Of a DNA stretch of 29,839 nucleotides, positions 21,562 to 28,676 are shown piece after piece; the stretch's first letter is position 1; each line of letters begins with the position of its first letter. The position numbers were made by a program, and so were the translations under genes. The notes beneath the pieces are model-generated. The model searched no databases, had not been told where the DNA came from, and saw only the letters and a program-made list of their open reading frames with translations. This DNA comes from a virus. The stretch spans positions 1-29,839 of the IMG/VR virus record IMGVR_UViG_3300035701_000194. The stretch is one strand, 5' to 3'.

Positions 21562-21833
21562 ATCCCCCGAAAGTGCCTTCAGGCAGATGGTGGTTAGATG
21601 CAGAGAAATGTCCTTATTGTCATTGCACTCCTTATGACTGGGGTGTTGAAGGGAATGTTACTATTACATATCATGTTGGTTGTAAACCAGTTAGGGGGAT
21701 AAATATGAAATCTCCTTGTGGTAATGGGAAAACATTTCAAGAAGCTTTAGATGATTGGAACAGTCAATGCAGGAAAATAAAAGAAACTTTAATCAACCTT
21801 GGAAAATTTGTGGAGGAAGCGTTGCCTTACTAA
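21558..21833 (+). CDS. Lar-like zinc-ribbon protein (GTG start)
   Basis: A 91-residue protein that starts with GTG at the GTGA overlap, backed by GAGGAGGAAAG. CPYCHC at residue 18 and two later Cys, then EALDDWNSQC, follow the layout of the Lar (restriction alleviation) family: CPFCG, second Cys pair, and A..WN.R at the end. Lar proteins modify the activity of host type I restriction systems. The length and the missing Arg leave the assignment moderate. A phage Dam-type methyltransferase gene follows, which fits a shared anti-restriction role. Confidence 0.55.
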   Translation: MNPPKVPSGRWWLDAEKCPYCHCTPYDWGVEGNVTITYHVGCKPVRGINMKSPCGNGKTFQEALDDWNSQCRKIKETLINLGKFVEEALPY

Positions 21834-21834
21834 A

Positions 21835-22296
21835 ATGAATAGTGTTCTATTTCATTCCGGTGAAGGTGAGTGGCAGACCCCTAAATATTTGTTTGATGAG
21901 TTGAATAAGGAGTTTCATTTTACTGTAGATGCTGCCGCTACCAAAGAGAATGCGTTATGCGGTAAGTATTGGACTAAAGAAGATGATGCTTTTAAGCAGG
22001 ATTGGGGGAAAGAAGTAATATACCTAAACCCCCCCTATGGAAGAGGCGTGGGTAAGTGGGTAGAGAAAGCATATGAATCTAGTAAGGATGGCGCAACTGT
22101 TGTAATGCTATTGCCGGTTAGGAGTGATACTGCATGGGCATTTGATTATATACATGGGAAGGCTGAGATAAGATTTATCCGTGGTCGTTTGAAGTTTGGA
22201 CACCCAGATGGGACTTGTAATGCTGCCCCGTTCCCTTCTTGGGTAGTGATTTTTAGGCCCCAAAGTCATTTTTGGGATTTGGGGGGTAAAACTTAA
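21835..22296 (+). CDS. Phage Dam-type DNA N6-adenine methyltransferase
   Basis: A 153-residue protein from the ATG at 21835; upstream in-frame codons to 21799 lie inside the preceding gene. The N-terminus EWQTPKYLFDELN, then DAAATKENALC and KYWTKEDDAF, is the hallmark of the short phage DNA N-6-adenine methyltransferase family, and NPPY at 65-68 is the catalytic motif IV. Such small enzymes methylate adenine in short sites and shield phage DNA from restriction. No restriction gene is adjacent. It is the second DNA methyltransferase in the window and of a different class from that at 6949. Confidence 0.9.
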   Translation: MNSVLFHSGEGEWQTPKYLFDELNKEFHFTVDAAATKENALCGKYWTKEDDAFKQDWGKEVIYLNPPYGRGVGKWVEKAYESSKDGATVVMLLPVRSDTAWAFDYIHGKAEIRFIRGRLKFGHPDGTCNAAPFPSWVVIFRPQSHFWDLGGKT

Positions 22297-22297
22297 T

Positions 22298-22366
22298 ATG
22301 GAAATATTAGAAAGATTTTATGATAAAGCAGAGAATCCCTATTATAAAATTACCGAAGAATCCTAG
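22298..22366 (+). CDS. Very short ORF, 22 aa (doubtful)
   Basis: It starts one base after the methyltransferase stop, with GGGGGG about eleven bases upstream, and ends at TAG 22364-22366. The peptide is MEILERFYDKAENPYYK plus five residues. It overlaps the next gene in a +1 frame by 47 bases. It could be a leader peptide or the true N-terminus of the next protein if a frameshift occurs. Weak evidence. Confidence 0.3.
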   Translation: MEILERFYDKAENPYYKITEES

Positions 22367-22661
22367 TTTATATACAGACGACAATGTTATTGGTAAACAA
22401 ACCTTTATAAAAGGGGAGTTTAATGTTAATGATGTTGCTTTCAGAGTAAAGCATTATGTGTTAACTCAAACAAAGTTAAAGAGGTCTTGGAAGTGGGAAC
22501 ATTTTGCTGGGTTGTATGAAGGATTGAAGGATTCTGATTACAAAGATGCTATCATGACTTCTTTAGGGAAATTAGTTAGATTGAAAGGAACTAAAAACAA
22601 GGATGTTCTGAAATTCTTTTATGAGATGTTTGATAAGTTGCGGAAAAATAAGAGGTTATAG
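22320..22661 (+). CDS. Hypothetical basic protein, 113 aa
   Basis: A basic 113-residue protein, mostly helical after residue 40, with no recognised motif. No ribosome-binding site precedes the ATG at 22320, which lies inside the 22-residue ORF, so the real start or a coupling mechanism is uncertain. The gene ends 20 bases before a TGTATATAATAGA element. Confidence 0.6.
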   Translation: MIKQRIPIIKLPKNPSLYTDDNVIGKQTFIKGEFNVNDVAFRVKHYVLTQTKLKRSWKWEHFAGLYEGLKDSDYKDAIMTSLGKLVRLKGTKNKDVLKFFYEMFDKLRKNKRL

Positions 22662-22681
22662 AGCAAATAATTTGATAATTA

Positions 22682-22694
22682 TGTATATAATAGA
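22682..22694 (+). promoter_or_regulatory. Candidate phage promoter element TGTATATAATAGA
   Basis: This lies in the 44-base gap 22662-22705 and differs from the identical elements at 18238 and 26813 only in its last three bases. It ends 11 bases before the next ATG, and GAGGGA between them serves as ribosome-binding site, so a transcript from it would have a very short leader. Promoter function is inferred. Confidence 0.45.
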
Positions 22695-22705
22695 GTGAGG
22701 GAAAC

Positions 22706-23320
22706 ATGGGAGAATTGAGGCAGATTTACAAGATTTTGAATGGGTCTGACATTAAGTACGATAAAAGTTACTCTTCAGAGCGTTTACGTCATTTAGCACA
22801 TTTAGCGACTATAAAAATTAACTCCAAATCTGAATGTTTTGGGTATCGAGATTTAAATGATCGGGGCTGGTCCGATGGTAAATGCCCCTGTATGGATGAT
22901 ATTTGTAATGCATGGCAGTTATGTCAGGAGTTAACGGATTACAATAATAAAATTGATATGGTTGTAGTTAGTGAAGTTTCTTCAAACCAAACATTTTTAC
23001 CGGAAAGACCGGCAAAAAGGAGTTCTAGGATGAGTGTTGAAAAGGATAAGTTTGGGCTTCGCGTTGGTTCAAAATCTTCCAAAATTGCTGAGATCCTTAC
23101 TACTAATATGGATCTTACCAGGACGAAGGCTGTAGAGTTAGTTATGGCAGCGAACAACGTTACTGATAACACAGCTAACGTTCAGATCTATACAGTCAAA
23201 AAGAAGTTAGCCGAGCAGGGAATCAAGATTGATTTCAAGCGCGGGCCGCGAAAGCCGAAGGCGAAGCTAGTGGAAGCTCCTGCTGCTCCTGCTGCTCCTG
23301 CTGAAACTCCGAAGGCGTAA
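22706..23320 (+). CDS. Two-part protein with Ala/Pro tail and possible internal start
   Basis: A 204-residue protein. Residues 1-85 hold Cys residues (ECFGYRD, KCPCMDDIC, LC) and a Trp, perhaps a metal site. Residues 109-185 form a separate helical unit (KFGLRVGSKSSKIAEIL...). The end is a Lys/Arg/Pro/Ala tail from a 9-base repeat. AAGGAG at 23017-23022 stands seven bases before an in-frame ATG at 23030, so a 96-residue C-terminal product may also be made. DNA binding is possible for the C-terminal part but no family is recognised. The tail is GC-rich. Confidence 0.7.
   Translation: MGELRQIYKILNGSDIKYDKSYSSERLRHLAHLATIKINSKSECFGYRDLNDRGWSDGKCPCMDDICNAWQLCQELTDYNNKIDMVVVSEVSSNQTFLPERPAKRSSRMSVEKDKFGLRVGSKSSKIAEILTTNMDLTRTKAVELVMAANNVTDNTANVQIYTVKKKLAEQGIKIDFKRGPRKPKAKLVEAPAAPAAPAETPKA
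23276..23302 (+). repeat. Tandem 9-bp repeat, three copies of GCTCCTGCT
   Basis: Three exact copies of GCTCCTGCT lie end to end and code for Ala-Pro-Ala units in the tail of the preceding protein. Copy number may change by slippage. The tail is probably a flexible linker or interaction segment. Confidence 0.8.
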
Positions 23321-23333
23321 GGTTATGGCTTGT

Positions 23334-23361
23334 GGGGAGCCACGCTTAAACGTGGCTCCCC
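23334..23361 (+). terminator. Strong GC-rich hairpin, probable terminator
   Basis: GGGGAGCCACG (23334-23344) and CGTGGCTCCCC (23351-23361) pair perfectly over 11 bases around the loop CTTAAA. It begins 13 bases after the stop of the Ala/Pro-tailed gene and 47 bases before the polymerase ATG. The following bases are CC then a mixed T/C stretch, not a clean T-run. An RNA-end-protecting or processing hairpin is the alternative. The pairing is seen; termination is inferred. Confidence 0.7.
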
Positions 23362-23408
23362 CCATTCTTCCTTTGTTAATACTTGTTTATAAAGGCTAGG
23401 GAGACTAC

Positions 23409-26009
23409 ATGGTATTGAGTGGGGTATTACCACCAGGGGCTTTAGGTGATTTAAGGGTTTGTGATAGATGTTCTTGTGTAGGTATTAGGAAAAATGTGGT
23501 TCCTAATAGAATTATTAGGAGTGCCCCTTTAGCTATAATTGGACAGGCACCTGGGGTTACTGAGGATGGTCAGGGGGTAATGCCATTTACTGGTGAGGCT
23601 GGGGATCTTTTATGTGATACTATAGAAAAATTGGGTGGAGATAAGAATAACATTTCTTTATTAAATATTATCCAATGCTTCCCTGGTAGGAATATTGGTG
23701 GGGACAATAAACCTGATGCTAAACAGATTTCAGCCTGTGAATCTTGGAGAGAGAGGGATATAACCTTAGCTTCACCAAAGGTGCTTGTTACACTTGGTGA
23801 TGTTGCCACTAAAGTAATTACTGGTAAGACTGGTATTACGTCGTTAAATGGGAAGCCATTGACTCATCCTAGGTATCCAGAGATAACTATTATACCTGTT
23901 ATCCATCCTGCATATGTGAAACGTAACCCTGAAAAAATGGATGAATTTGTATTCGGTATTACCCAGGCGATAAAGTATGCAACTGGTAAGGTTGTGGAGA
24001 CTAATAAGGATAGTAAATATGTAATTTGTAATACAAAAGAATTGATTGATGAGTGCTTTAAAGAACTTGAATCAGCCAAGATGATTGCGGTGGATATCGA
24101 GACTTCTTCATTAGATTTTACTACTGGATACATACTCTCAATTGGGTTTTCAACCAAGGAGAGAACTGGCTGGTGCATTCCTATTACTACTCATGATCCA
24201 GCCATGTATGAGGCAATCAAAAAGATTAGGGAGAATGAGAAAAAACCTACTCCAATCTCTGATCCAGTGGCTTTCTGTAAGGGGATGGGATTGCAAGAAC
24301 CAAAACAAATAATTGATACGTTATGCCCAGATTTCAAAGATAGGTTAAATGCTATTCTTGGCAGGGAAAATGTTGTAAAAGTACTTCATAATTATAAGTT
24401 TGATAAGATATTCTTGAAGAAGTTTGGGATAAATATTAGTGGGAAGGTATTTGATACTTATGTTGCTCATTATCTCCTTGACGAGAATAGTTATGGTCAT
24501 GGACTGAAGGATTTAGCTTTCAAGTTTACTGATATGGGGGATTACGATAAAGAGATTAAAGATTATTTAAAATCGGATGGGGATAGTTATGTTCTTGTAA
24601 TACCGGAAAAACTGTGTTGGTATAATGCTGCTGATGCCGATGCTACAATTAGGTTAGCTAAAATATTCATTCCAAAGATTCAAGAAGAGGGACTAGAAAT
24701 TTTCATGTCTGGGTTGTTGATGCCAGTTAGTGATTTAATCAGTGAAATAGAAGAAACTGGTATCATAATTGATAATGATTATAGGGATAAGTTGGATGGT
24801 GCATTGACGAAAGAATCAGAAAAACTCGAAAGAAAGTTAAGATCACTTACAAATCCTGATATTAACTTTGGTTCTCCAAAACAGTTGAAAAAACTTCTAT
24901 TTGAGGATCTGAAACTTCCTTCTATTAAAAAGACTGAAAAGGGTAATGACAGTACGGATGCTGAGGTTCTTGAGGAACTGGCCAAAATGCATCCAATCCC
25001 TAATTTATTAACCAATTTGAGAAAAGTAGATAAGTTAAAATCTACTTATGTTGATGGACTTGCAAGTTTCATTCGTATGGACGGGAGGGTTCATGCAAGT
25101 TTTAATGTTGTTGGTGCTGAAACTGGTAGGATAACTGTAAAAGACCCTCCATTACAAACAATGCCAAAGAAGCCTATTGAATTAGTTGATTGGGAGGAAG
25201 TGCTTAAATTAGGTTCTGGGTACATTGATTTAGAATCTGTGCCAAGAAAGAAGTATCACGTTAAAGGATTAGTAATTGCACCACCTAAATTTAAGGTGGT
25301 GGAAATGGATTATTCCCAGGCAGAGCTTAGGATATTAGCGGAGCTTTCCAAGGATGCGGAGTTATGCCTTTGCTTCTTACAGGGGATTGATGTTCACCTT
25401 AAAGTTTCCATTGAAGTGCTTCATATGGCGGAAAATGCGGAGGGTGAGATTAGAGAGATGTTCCGTGGGAGGGCTAAAGTAATTAATTTCGGTATAGCAT
25501 ATGGCATGGGGCCTTCCCTTTTGGCCAAGGAAGCTGGTATTTCCATTGATGAAGCTAAAATGTATTTGGCTGATTGGAAGAGGAAGTTTGAGGGCGTTGC
25601 TGAGTATCAGCGCAATTTGATAGAGGAATGTCGGGAGAGAGGGTATGTAAGGAGTTTATATGGTAGGAAGCGTAGGATTGTTGCTATCAATGATCTTAAT
25701 ATGGATATTAGGCTTCATGCGGAACGTGAGGCTATCAACTTTCCAGTTCAGGCTACAGCAAATGAAATGAATTTGTGGTCTGGAGTAAAGATTAGAAGGG
25801 CGTTATCTAATAAGTTTGAGTTCTATCCAATCAATCTTATCCATGATGCTAACCTTTGGTACGTGAGGGATGATTGTATTAAGGATTTTTGTAAGGAATC
25901 TGCTCAAATTGCTAACCATCCTCCTGGTATTAAACTTCCAATTGAGACTGAATTTAAGGTTTCAGTTGGGAATAGCTGGGGTGACATGGAGAAAGTGGAG
26001 TTAACATGA
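23409..26009 (+). CDS. polA: DNA polymerase A family with N-terminal family-4 uracil-DNA glycosylase domain
   Basis: An 866-residue fusion. Residues 10-195 are a family-4-like UDG: GQAPG at 45-49, PFTGEAG, HPAY at 166-169, and all four iron-sulphur Cys (18, 21, 90, 110). Next comes a 3'-5' exonuclease with Asp229-x-Glu231 (AVDIETSS), LHNYKFD and YNAADADAT. The polymerase palm and fingers show DYSQAELR (motif A), KVINFGIAYGMG (motif B) and LIHDANLW (motif C). Motif C has Ala where Pol I usually has Glu (HDE), an unusual change. A UDG-like domain on a phage polymerase is known from SPO1. It copies the phage genome and may remove or sense uracil at the fork. The 5'-nuclease domain is absent. Confidence 0.93.
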   Translation: MVLSGVLPPGALGDLRVCDRCSCVGIRKNVVPNRIIRSAPLAIIGQAPGVTEDGQGVMPFTGEAGDLLCDTIEKLGGDKNNISLLNIIQCFPGRNIGGDNKPDAKQISACESWRERDITLASPKVLVTLGDVATKVITGKTGITSLNGKPLTHPRYPEITIIPVIHPAYVKRNPEKMDEFVFGITQAIKYATGKVVETNKDSKYVICNTKELIDECFKELESAKMIAVDIETSSLDFTTGYILSIGFSTKERTGWCIPITTHDPAMYEAIKKIRENEKKPTPISDPVAFCKGMGLQEPKQIIDTLCPDFKDRLNAILGRENVVKVLHNYKFDKIFLKKFGINISGKVFDTYVAHYLLDENSYGHGLKDLAFKFTDMGDYDKEIKDYLKSDGDSYVLVIPEKLCWYNAADADATIRLAKIFIPKIQEEGLEIFMSGLLMPVSDLISEIEETGIIIDNDYRDKLDGALTKESEKLERKLRSLTNPDINFGSPKQLKKLLFEDLKLPSIKKTEKGNDSTDAEVLEELAKMHPIPNLLTNLRKVDKLKSTYVDGLASFIRMDGRVHASFNVVGAETGRITVKDPPLQTMPKKPIELVDWEEVLKLGSGYIDLESVPRKKYHVKGLVIAPPKFKVVEMDYSQAELRILAELSKDAELCLCFLQGIDVHLKVSIEVLHMAENAEGEIREMFRGRAKVINFGIAYGMGPSLLAKEAGISIDEAKMYLADWKRKFEGVAEYQRNLIEECRERGYVRSLYGRKRRIVAINDLNMDIRLHAEREAINFPVQATANEMNLWSGVKIRRALSNKFEFYPINLIHDANLWYVRDDCIKDFCKESAQIANHPPGIKLPIETEFKVSVGNSWGDMEKVELT

Positions 26010-26380
26010 TGGAAGAAGAAACTAAACCTGATTATGGTAAAGTTATAGATGTTAAGGCTATACTTCATTCTAAACTTTTTTTGTGTGGATGTTGTGAGTT
26101 CACAGAAATAATTAAGACTGTTAAATACATATTAGAAAAAATTAAAGATGGACAGAAAGAATCTGATTGGTACCAGAAAACGTTTCATGGGGATCTTGGG
26201 GTTTATTATTTAATTGTTTGTCTTTTAGAAGAAGGTGGATTTTGTGAACATGGAACAGCAATACGGTTTCCTTGGCTTACAAAAGACGGGGAAAAATTAT
26301 TTGAGGCTTTGAATAAGTTTAGTCCAGAGGAAATAAGTGATGCGAAAGGTACAGCTTATGATGGGGATTATTATGATTAG
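26006..26380 (+). CDS. Hypothetical protein, 124 aa
   Basis: An acidic 124-residue protein with CGCCEF near residue 27 and a further Cys pair region near residue 72. GVYYLIVCLLEEGGF looks like a buried helix, and the later RFPWLTKDGEKLFEAL resembles a winged-helix end, but I cannot name a family. It overlaps the polymerase by ATGA, so the two are co-translated. Confidence 0.65.
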   Translation: MMEEETKPDYGKVIDVKAILHSKLFLCGCCEFTEIIKTVKYILEKIKDGQKESDWYQKTFHGDLGVYYLIVCLLEEGGFCEHGTAIRFPWLTKDGEKLFEALNKFSPEEISDAKGTAYDGDYYD

Positions 26381-26389
26381 GAAGAGAGC

Positions 26390-26800
26390 ATGAAAAAATC
26401 TGTATTAGAGTTAGAGATATGCTTTAACTGTCATAAAGTTTTAAGTGTTAAAGAATCTATTGTTGAAAGTGATATTGATAGAAATCCAGTTAGCAATATA
26501 GATTATTTTAGTGGTATAAAAATAGATAAAAAGTGTGATTCTTGTAATAATAATTTAGGTTTAATTAAAACTTCACCCAGGGACACGGTTGAAAAAACTG
26601 ATGAATCTTTAGTAATTTTTAATGATCCACCAAGTATGAGTAGTGACTTTCTTTCCGGTAAATGGAAAGTTCCAGAGGAAACTAAAAAATGGCTTAAAGG
26701 CCAGATTCATAAGTACATTAAACTAACTCCAGAAGTAAAAAAGGAGTTTAAAGATAAAGCGCAAAAAAAGATTGAAGAATCCAGAAAACTTAGGGCATAA
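26390..26800 (+). CDS. Hypothetical protein with two Cys pairs, 136 aa
   Basis: CFNCHK near residue 11 and CDSCNN near residue 49 form a CxxC...CxxC zinc site of wide spacing. The C-terminal half is basic and helical and ends in a Lys/Glu-rich helix. AAGAGAG lies before the ATG. It ends shortly before a promoter-like element. Function unknown. Confidence 0.65.
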   Translation: MKKSVLELEICFNCHKVLSVKESIVESDIDRNPVSNIDYFSGIKIDKKCDSCNNNLGLIKTSPRDTVEKTDESLVIFNDPPSMSSDFLSGKWKVPEETKKWLKGQIHKYIKLTPEVKKEFKDKAQKKIEESRKLRA

Positions 26801-26812
26801 GTGGAGTAATTC

Positions 26813-26825
26813 TGTATATAATGTA
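26813..26825 (+). promoter_or_regulatory. Candidate phage promoter element TGTATATAATGTA
   Basis: An exact copy of the 13 bases at 18238-18250. It lies in the 62-base gap 26801-26862, 37 bases before the gp32-like gene, a distance that suits a -10 box and leader. The leader contains AAAGGAGAAAC as a good ribosome-binding site. The single-strand-binding protein is needed in quantity, which fits its own promoter. Function is inferred. Confidence 0.55.
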
Positions 26826-26862
26826 GGTAGGAGAAGTAAAAAGTACTTGAAAGGAGAAACAA

Positions 26863-27756
26863 ATGCCGTTTTTTGATTTTGATTCTGATCTGATTGGGAA
26901 AGAGAAGAAGCGGATTGCAGAGAAGCAGGGTCAGTCCCCCATCTTTTGGAAGCCCATTGATGGCAGGAACCTAATTCGTTTCCTCCCGTCATGCGATGAG
27001 AAGGTCCGTCAATTCTGGAAGAGGGTACTGGTTCACTTTGATATGAGGGATGATGAGGGTAGATTTACTGAATATGTTTGTCCTCGTACCCATGATTCAA
27101 AGTCCGTCTGTCCGATCTGTATTCATGTGAACCAGTTATATCGGACTGGCAATGAGAGTGATCGGGAAGTTGCTGGGAGGATTCGGCCTATGATCAGATA
27201 TTATTATAATATCTGTGAGATAAAGCAGGGAGTACAGCCCCGCATTTGGGTATGGAAAGCCCCAATGACTTTCCATGAGAAGAAGCTGATTCTTCAGCTT
27301 ACTGAATATGGGAATATCACAGATGTTAAGAGTGGGCTTAACATGGTAGTTACTCGGATCAAGGGAGAGAATGGGATTCCTTCTTATGAGTTAATTCCTA
27401 AGTCGGAAAAAGTCCCGGTTGATCCTGAAATTATGAAGTTAATGCAACAGCCAAACATTACTGATCTTAACAGTGAACGTGCTGAAAAAGGTCAGGGGAT
27501 GTATGATCTAACTGTTGCGTCAGTTTCATTGTCTTATGACGAATTAAAGGAGGCCCTAAGTCGTAGGTTGGTTGCAGATTCCAAGATTTCAGCCCCTGAA
27601 GATCGGGCTGCAAAATCAGTTTCTGCTTCCAGCCCGTCAAGTTCACCTTCTGCGGCTAAACCAGCTGAAGTTAAGGTGGAGTCAAAACCGGCCCCGGTAA
27701 ATCCAGCGGAGTATGGACAGTCTCTAGATGATTTTGAAAAGAGTCTTAAAGTTTAA
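26863..27756 (+). CDS. gp32-like single-stranded DNA-binding protein
   Basis: A 297-residue protein. Cys73-x9-Cys83-x2-Cys86, with His58 or His77 as fourth ligand, repeats the zinc-finger spacing of T4 gp32 (Cys77, 87, 90). The N-terminal FWKPIDGRNLIRFLP and the core ARIWVWKAP-like strands fit the OB fold of this family. Residues 245-285 are a flexible Ser/Ala/Pro linker, followed by the acidic end SLDDFEKSLKV, which in the family contacts partner proteins. It coats single-stranded DNA in replication and recombination. The 5' part uses more GC-rich codons than neighbours, fitting strong expression. It probably serves the UDG-polymerase upstream and RecA downstream. Confidence 0.9.
   Translation: MPFFDFDSDLIGKEKKRIAEKQGQSPIFWKPIDGRNLIRFLPSCDEKVRQFWKRVLVHFDMRDDEGRFTEYVCPRTHDSKSVCPICIHVNQLYRTGNESDREVAGRIRPMIRYYYNICEIKQGVQPRIWVWKAPMTFHEKKLILQLTEYGNITDVKSGLNMVVTRIKGENGIPSYELIPKSEKVPVDPEIMKLMQQPNITDLNSERAEKGQGMYDLTVASVSLSYDELKEALSRRLVADSKISAPEDRAAKSVSASSPSSSPSAAKPAEVKVESKPAPVNPAEYGQSLDDFEKSLKV
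27195..27215 (+). repeat. Perfect 21-base palindrome inside the gp32-like gene
   Basis: CAGATATTAT, a central T and ATAATATCTG are exact reverse complements. It is AT-rich and lies in coding sequence (RYYYNI). It could be an operator for autoregulation or only a chance result of a Tyr-rich stretch. Confidence 0.4.
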
Positions 27757-27765
27757 GGGTAAGTT

Positions 27766-28095
27766 ATGTTCAAAGCACCATTTGAGTACAGACAACTTGT
27801 ACACAATTTGTGTGGAGAGATAACTGATACCTTACTGAAAGAGTACAATGTTAATAAGAATATTTATATTAATGAAATAGTTGAGGGGGCAGTAAAAATA
27901 AAAGCTAAAGAAATTTATGACCGAGAAAATACGGATGTTAACCTTTTTTCTGGGATATTGTTTAGTGCAAAACAGGATTTGCTGGGCAATATCCGAACAC
28001 TTGTAAAGAAATGTGTGGAGGAAAAAGATGGTCAACATGGACCAGACGGAATTTCCGAATGCTCCGCAAGTAGTGATGCTTGCTCAGCATCTTGA
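27766..28095 (+). CDS. Hypothetical protein, 109 aa
   Basis: A mostly helical 109-residue protein with a Ser/Ala/Cys-rich end. It follows the gp32-like gene by nine bases (GGGTAAGTT before the ATG) and overlaps the next gene by 68 bases in another frame. It lies between gp32-like and RecA genes, so a role in recombination or SSB handling is possible but not shown. Confidence 0.6.
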   Translation: MFKAPFEYRQLVHNLCGEITDTLLKEYNVNKNIYINEIVEGAVKIKAKEIYDRENTDVNLFSGILFSAKQDLLGNIRTLVKKCVEEKDGQHGPDGISECSASSDACSAS

Positions 28096-28675
28096 CATTG
28101 ATATAACTAATATCAATAAAGAGTTACAGGAGAGTCCGGGGAAGCTATTCTACTGGGATGGTCTAGCCACAGAAGCCAAGCGTGAGCTGTCCATATTTGA
28201 AACTATTCATTATGCGAAATGGATGGCCCATGCTAGGAACTTTGCTAGAATGTATATGAAGGTAACGAAGCTAAAGGATACTGTAGACAATCAGATGGAT
28301 ACAGTGATCCTTTTGTATTCCAAGGATGCTACATCTGTCCATCGTCGGAAGTATTCAGAAGCTTGTTTTCTTGAGTCATTAACCAGTGAAATGAATGCGG
28401 AATCTATTGAAAAATTGAAGGCAAATCAGGATGAATTTATGGGGAAGTTTAAGGCATTCTATCAGGATATGTATAAAGATATACTGAAAGATAAGCCTTG
28501 TTTCTTTGAGGATATTGAAACAAATTTAATTGAGGCAAGGCAGAAGAAGGAACTTACTGAAGCTTTGTCTAAATCTTTCGCTCAAAAAGGGATAATGATT
28601 ACCAGCATAGCTAGTAACATGCGAGCTACTAATGATGTGGATTCCTTGCGTTTGTTAGACAAGAAAGCGAAGTAG
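28028..28675 (+). CDS. Hypothetical helical protein, 215 aa
   Basis: The start at ATG 28028 is chosen because GGAGG lies seven to eight bases upstream; ATG 28037 and 28013 are alternatives. The protein is almost wholly helical and highly charged, with no Cys pair or nucleotide motif. It sits directly before RecA with one base between the genes, the place where phages often keep a recombination mediator. No sequence motif of UvsY or another mediator is recognisable, so this remains inference. Confidence 0.65.
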   Translation: MVNMDQTEFPNAPQVVMLAQHLDIDITNINKELQESPGKLFYWDGLATEAKRELSIFETIHYAKWMAHARNFARMYMKVTKLKDTVDNQMDTVILLYSKDATSVHRRKYSEACFLESLTSEMNAESIEKLKANQDEFMGKFKAFYQDMYKDILKDKPCFFEDIETNLIEARQKKELTEALSKSFAQKGIMITSIASNMRATNDVDSLRLLDKKAK

Positions 28676-28676
28676 C

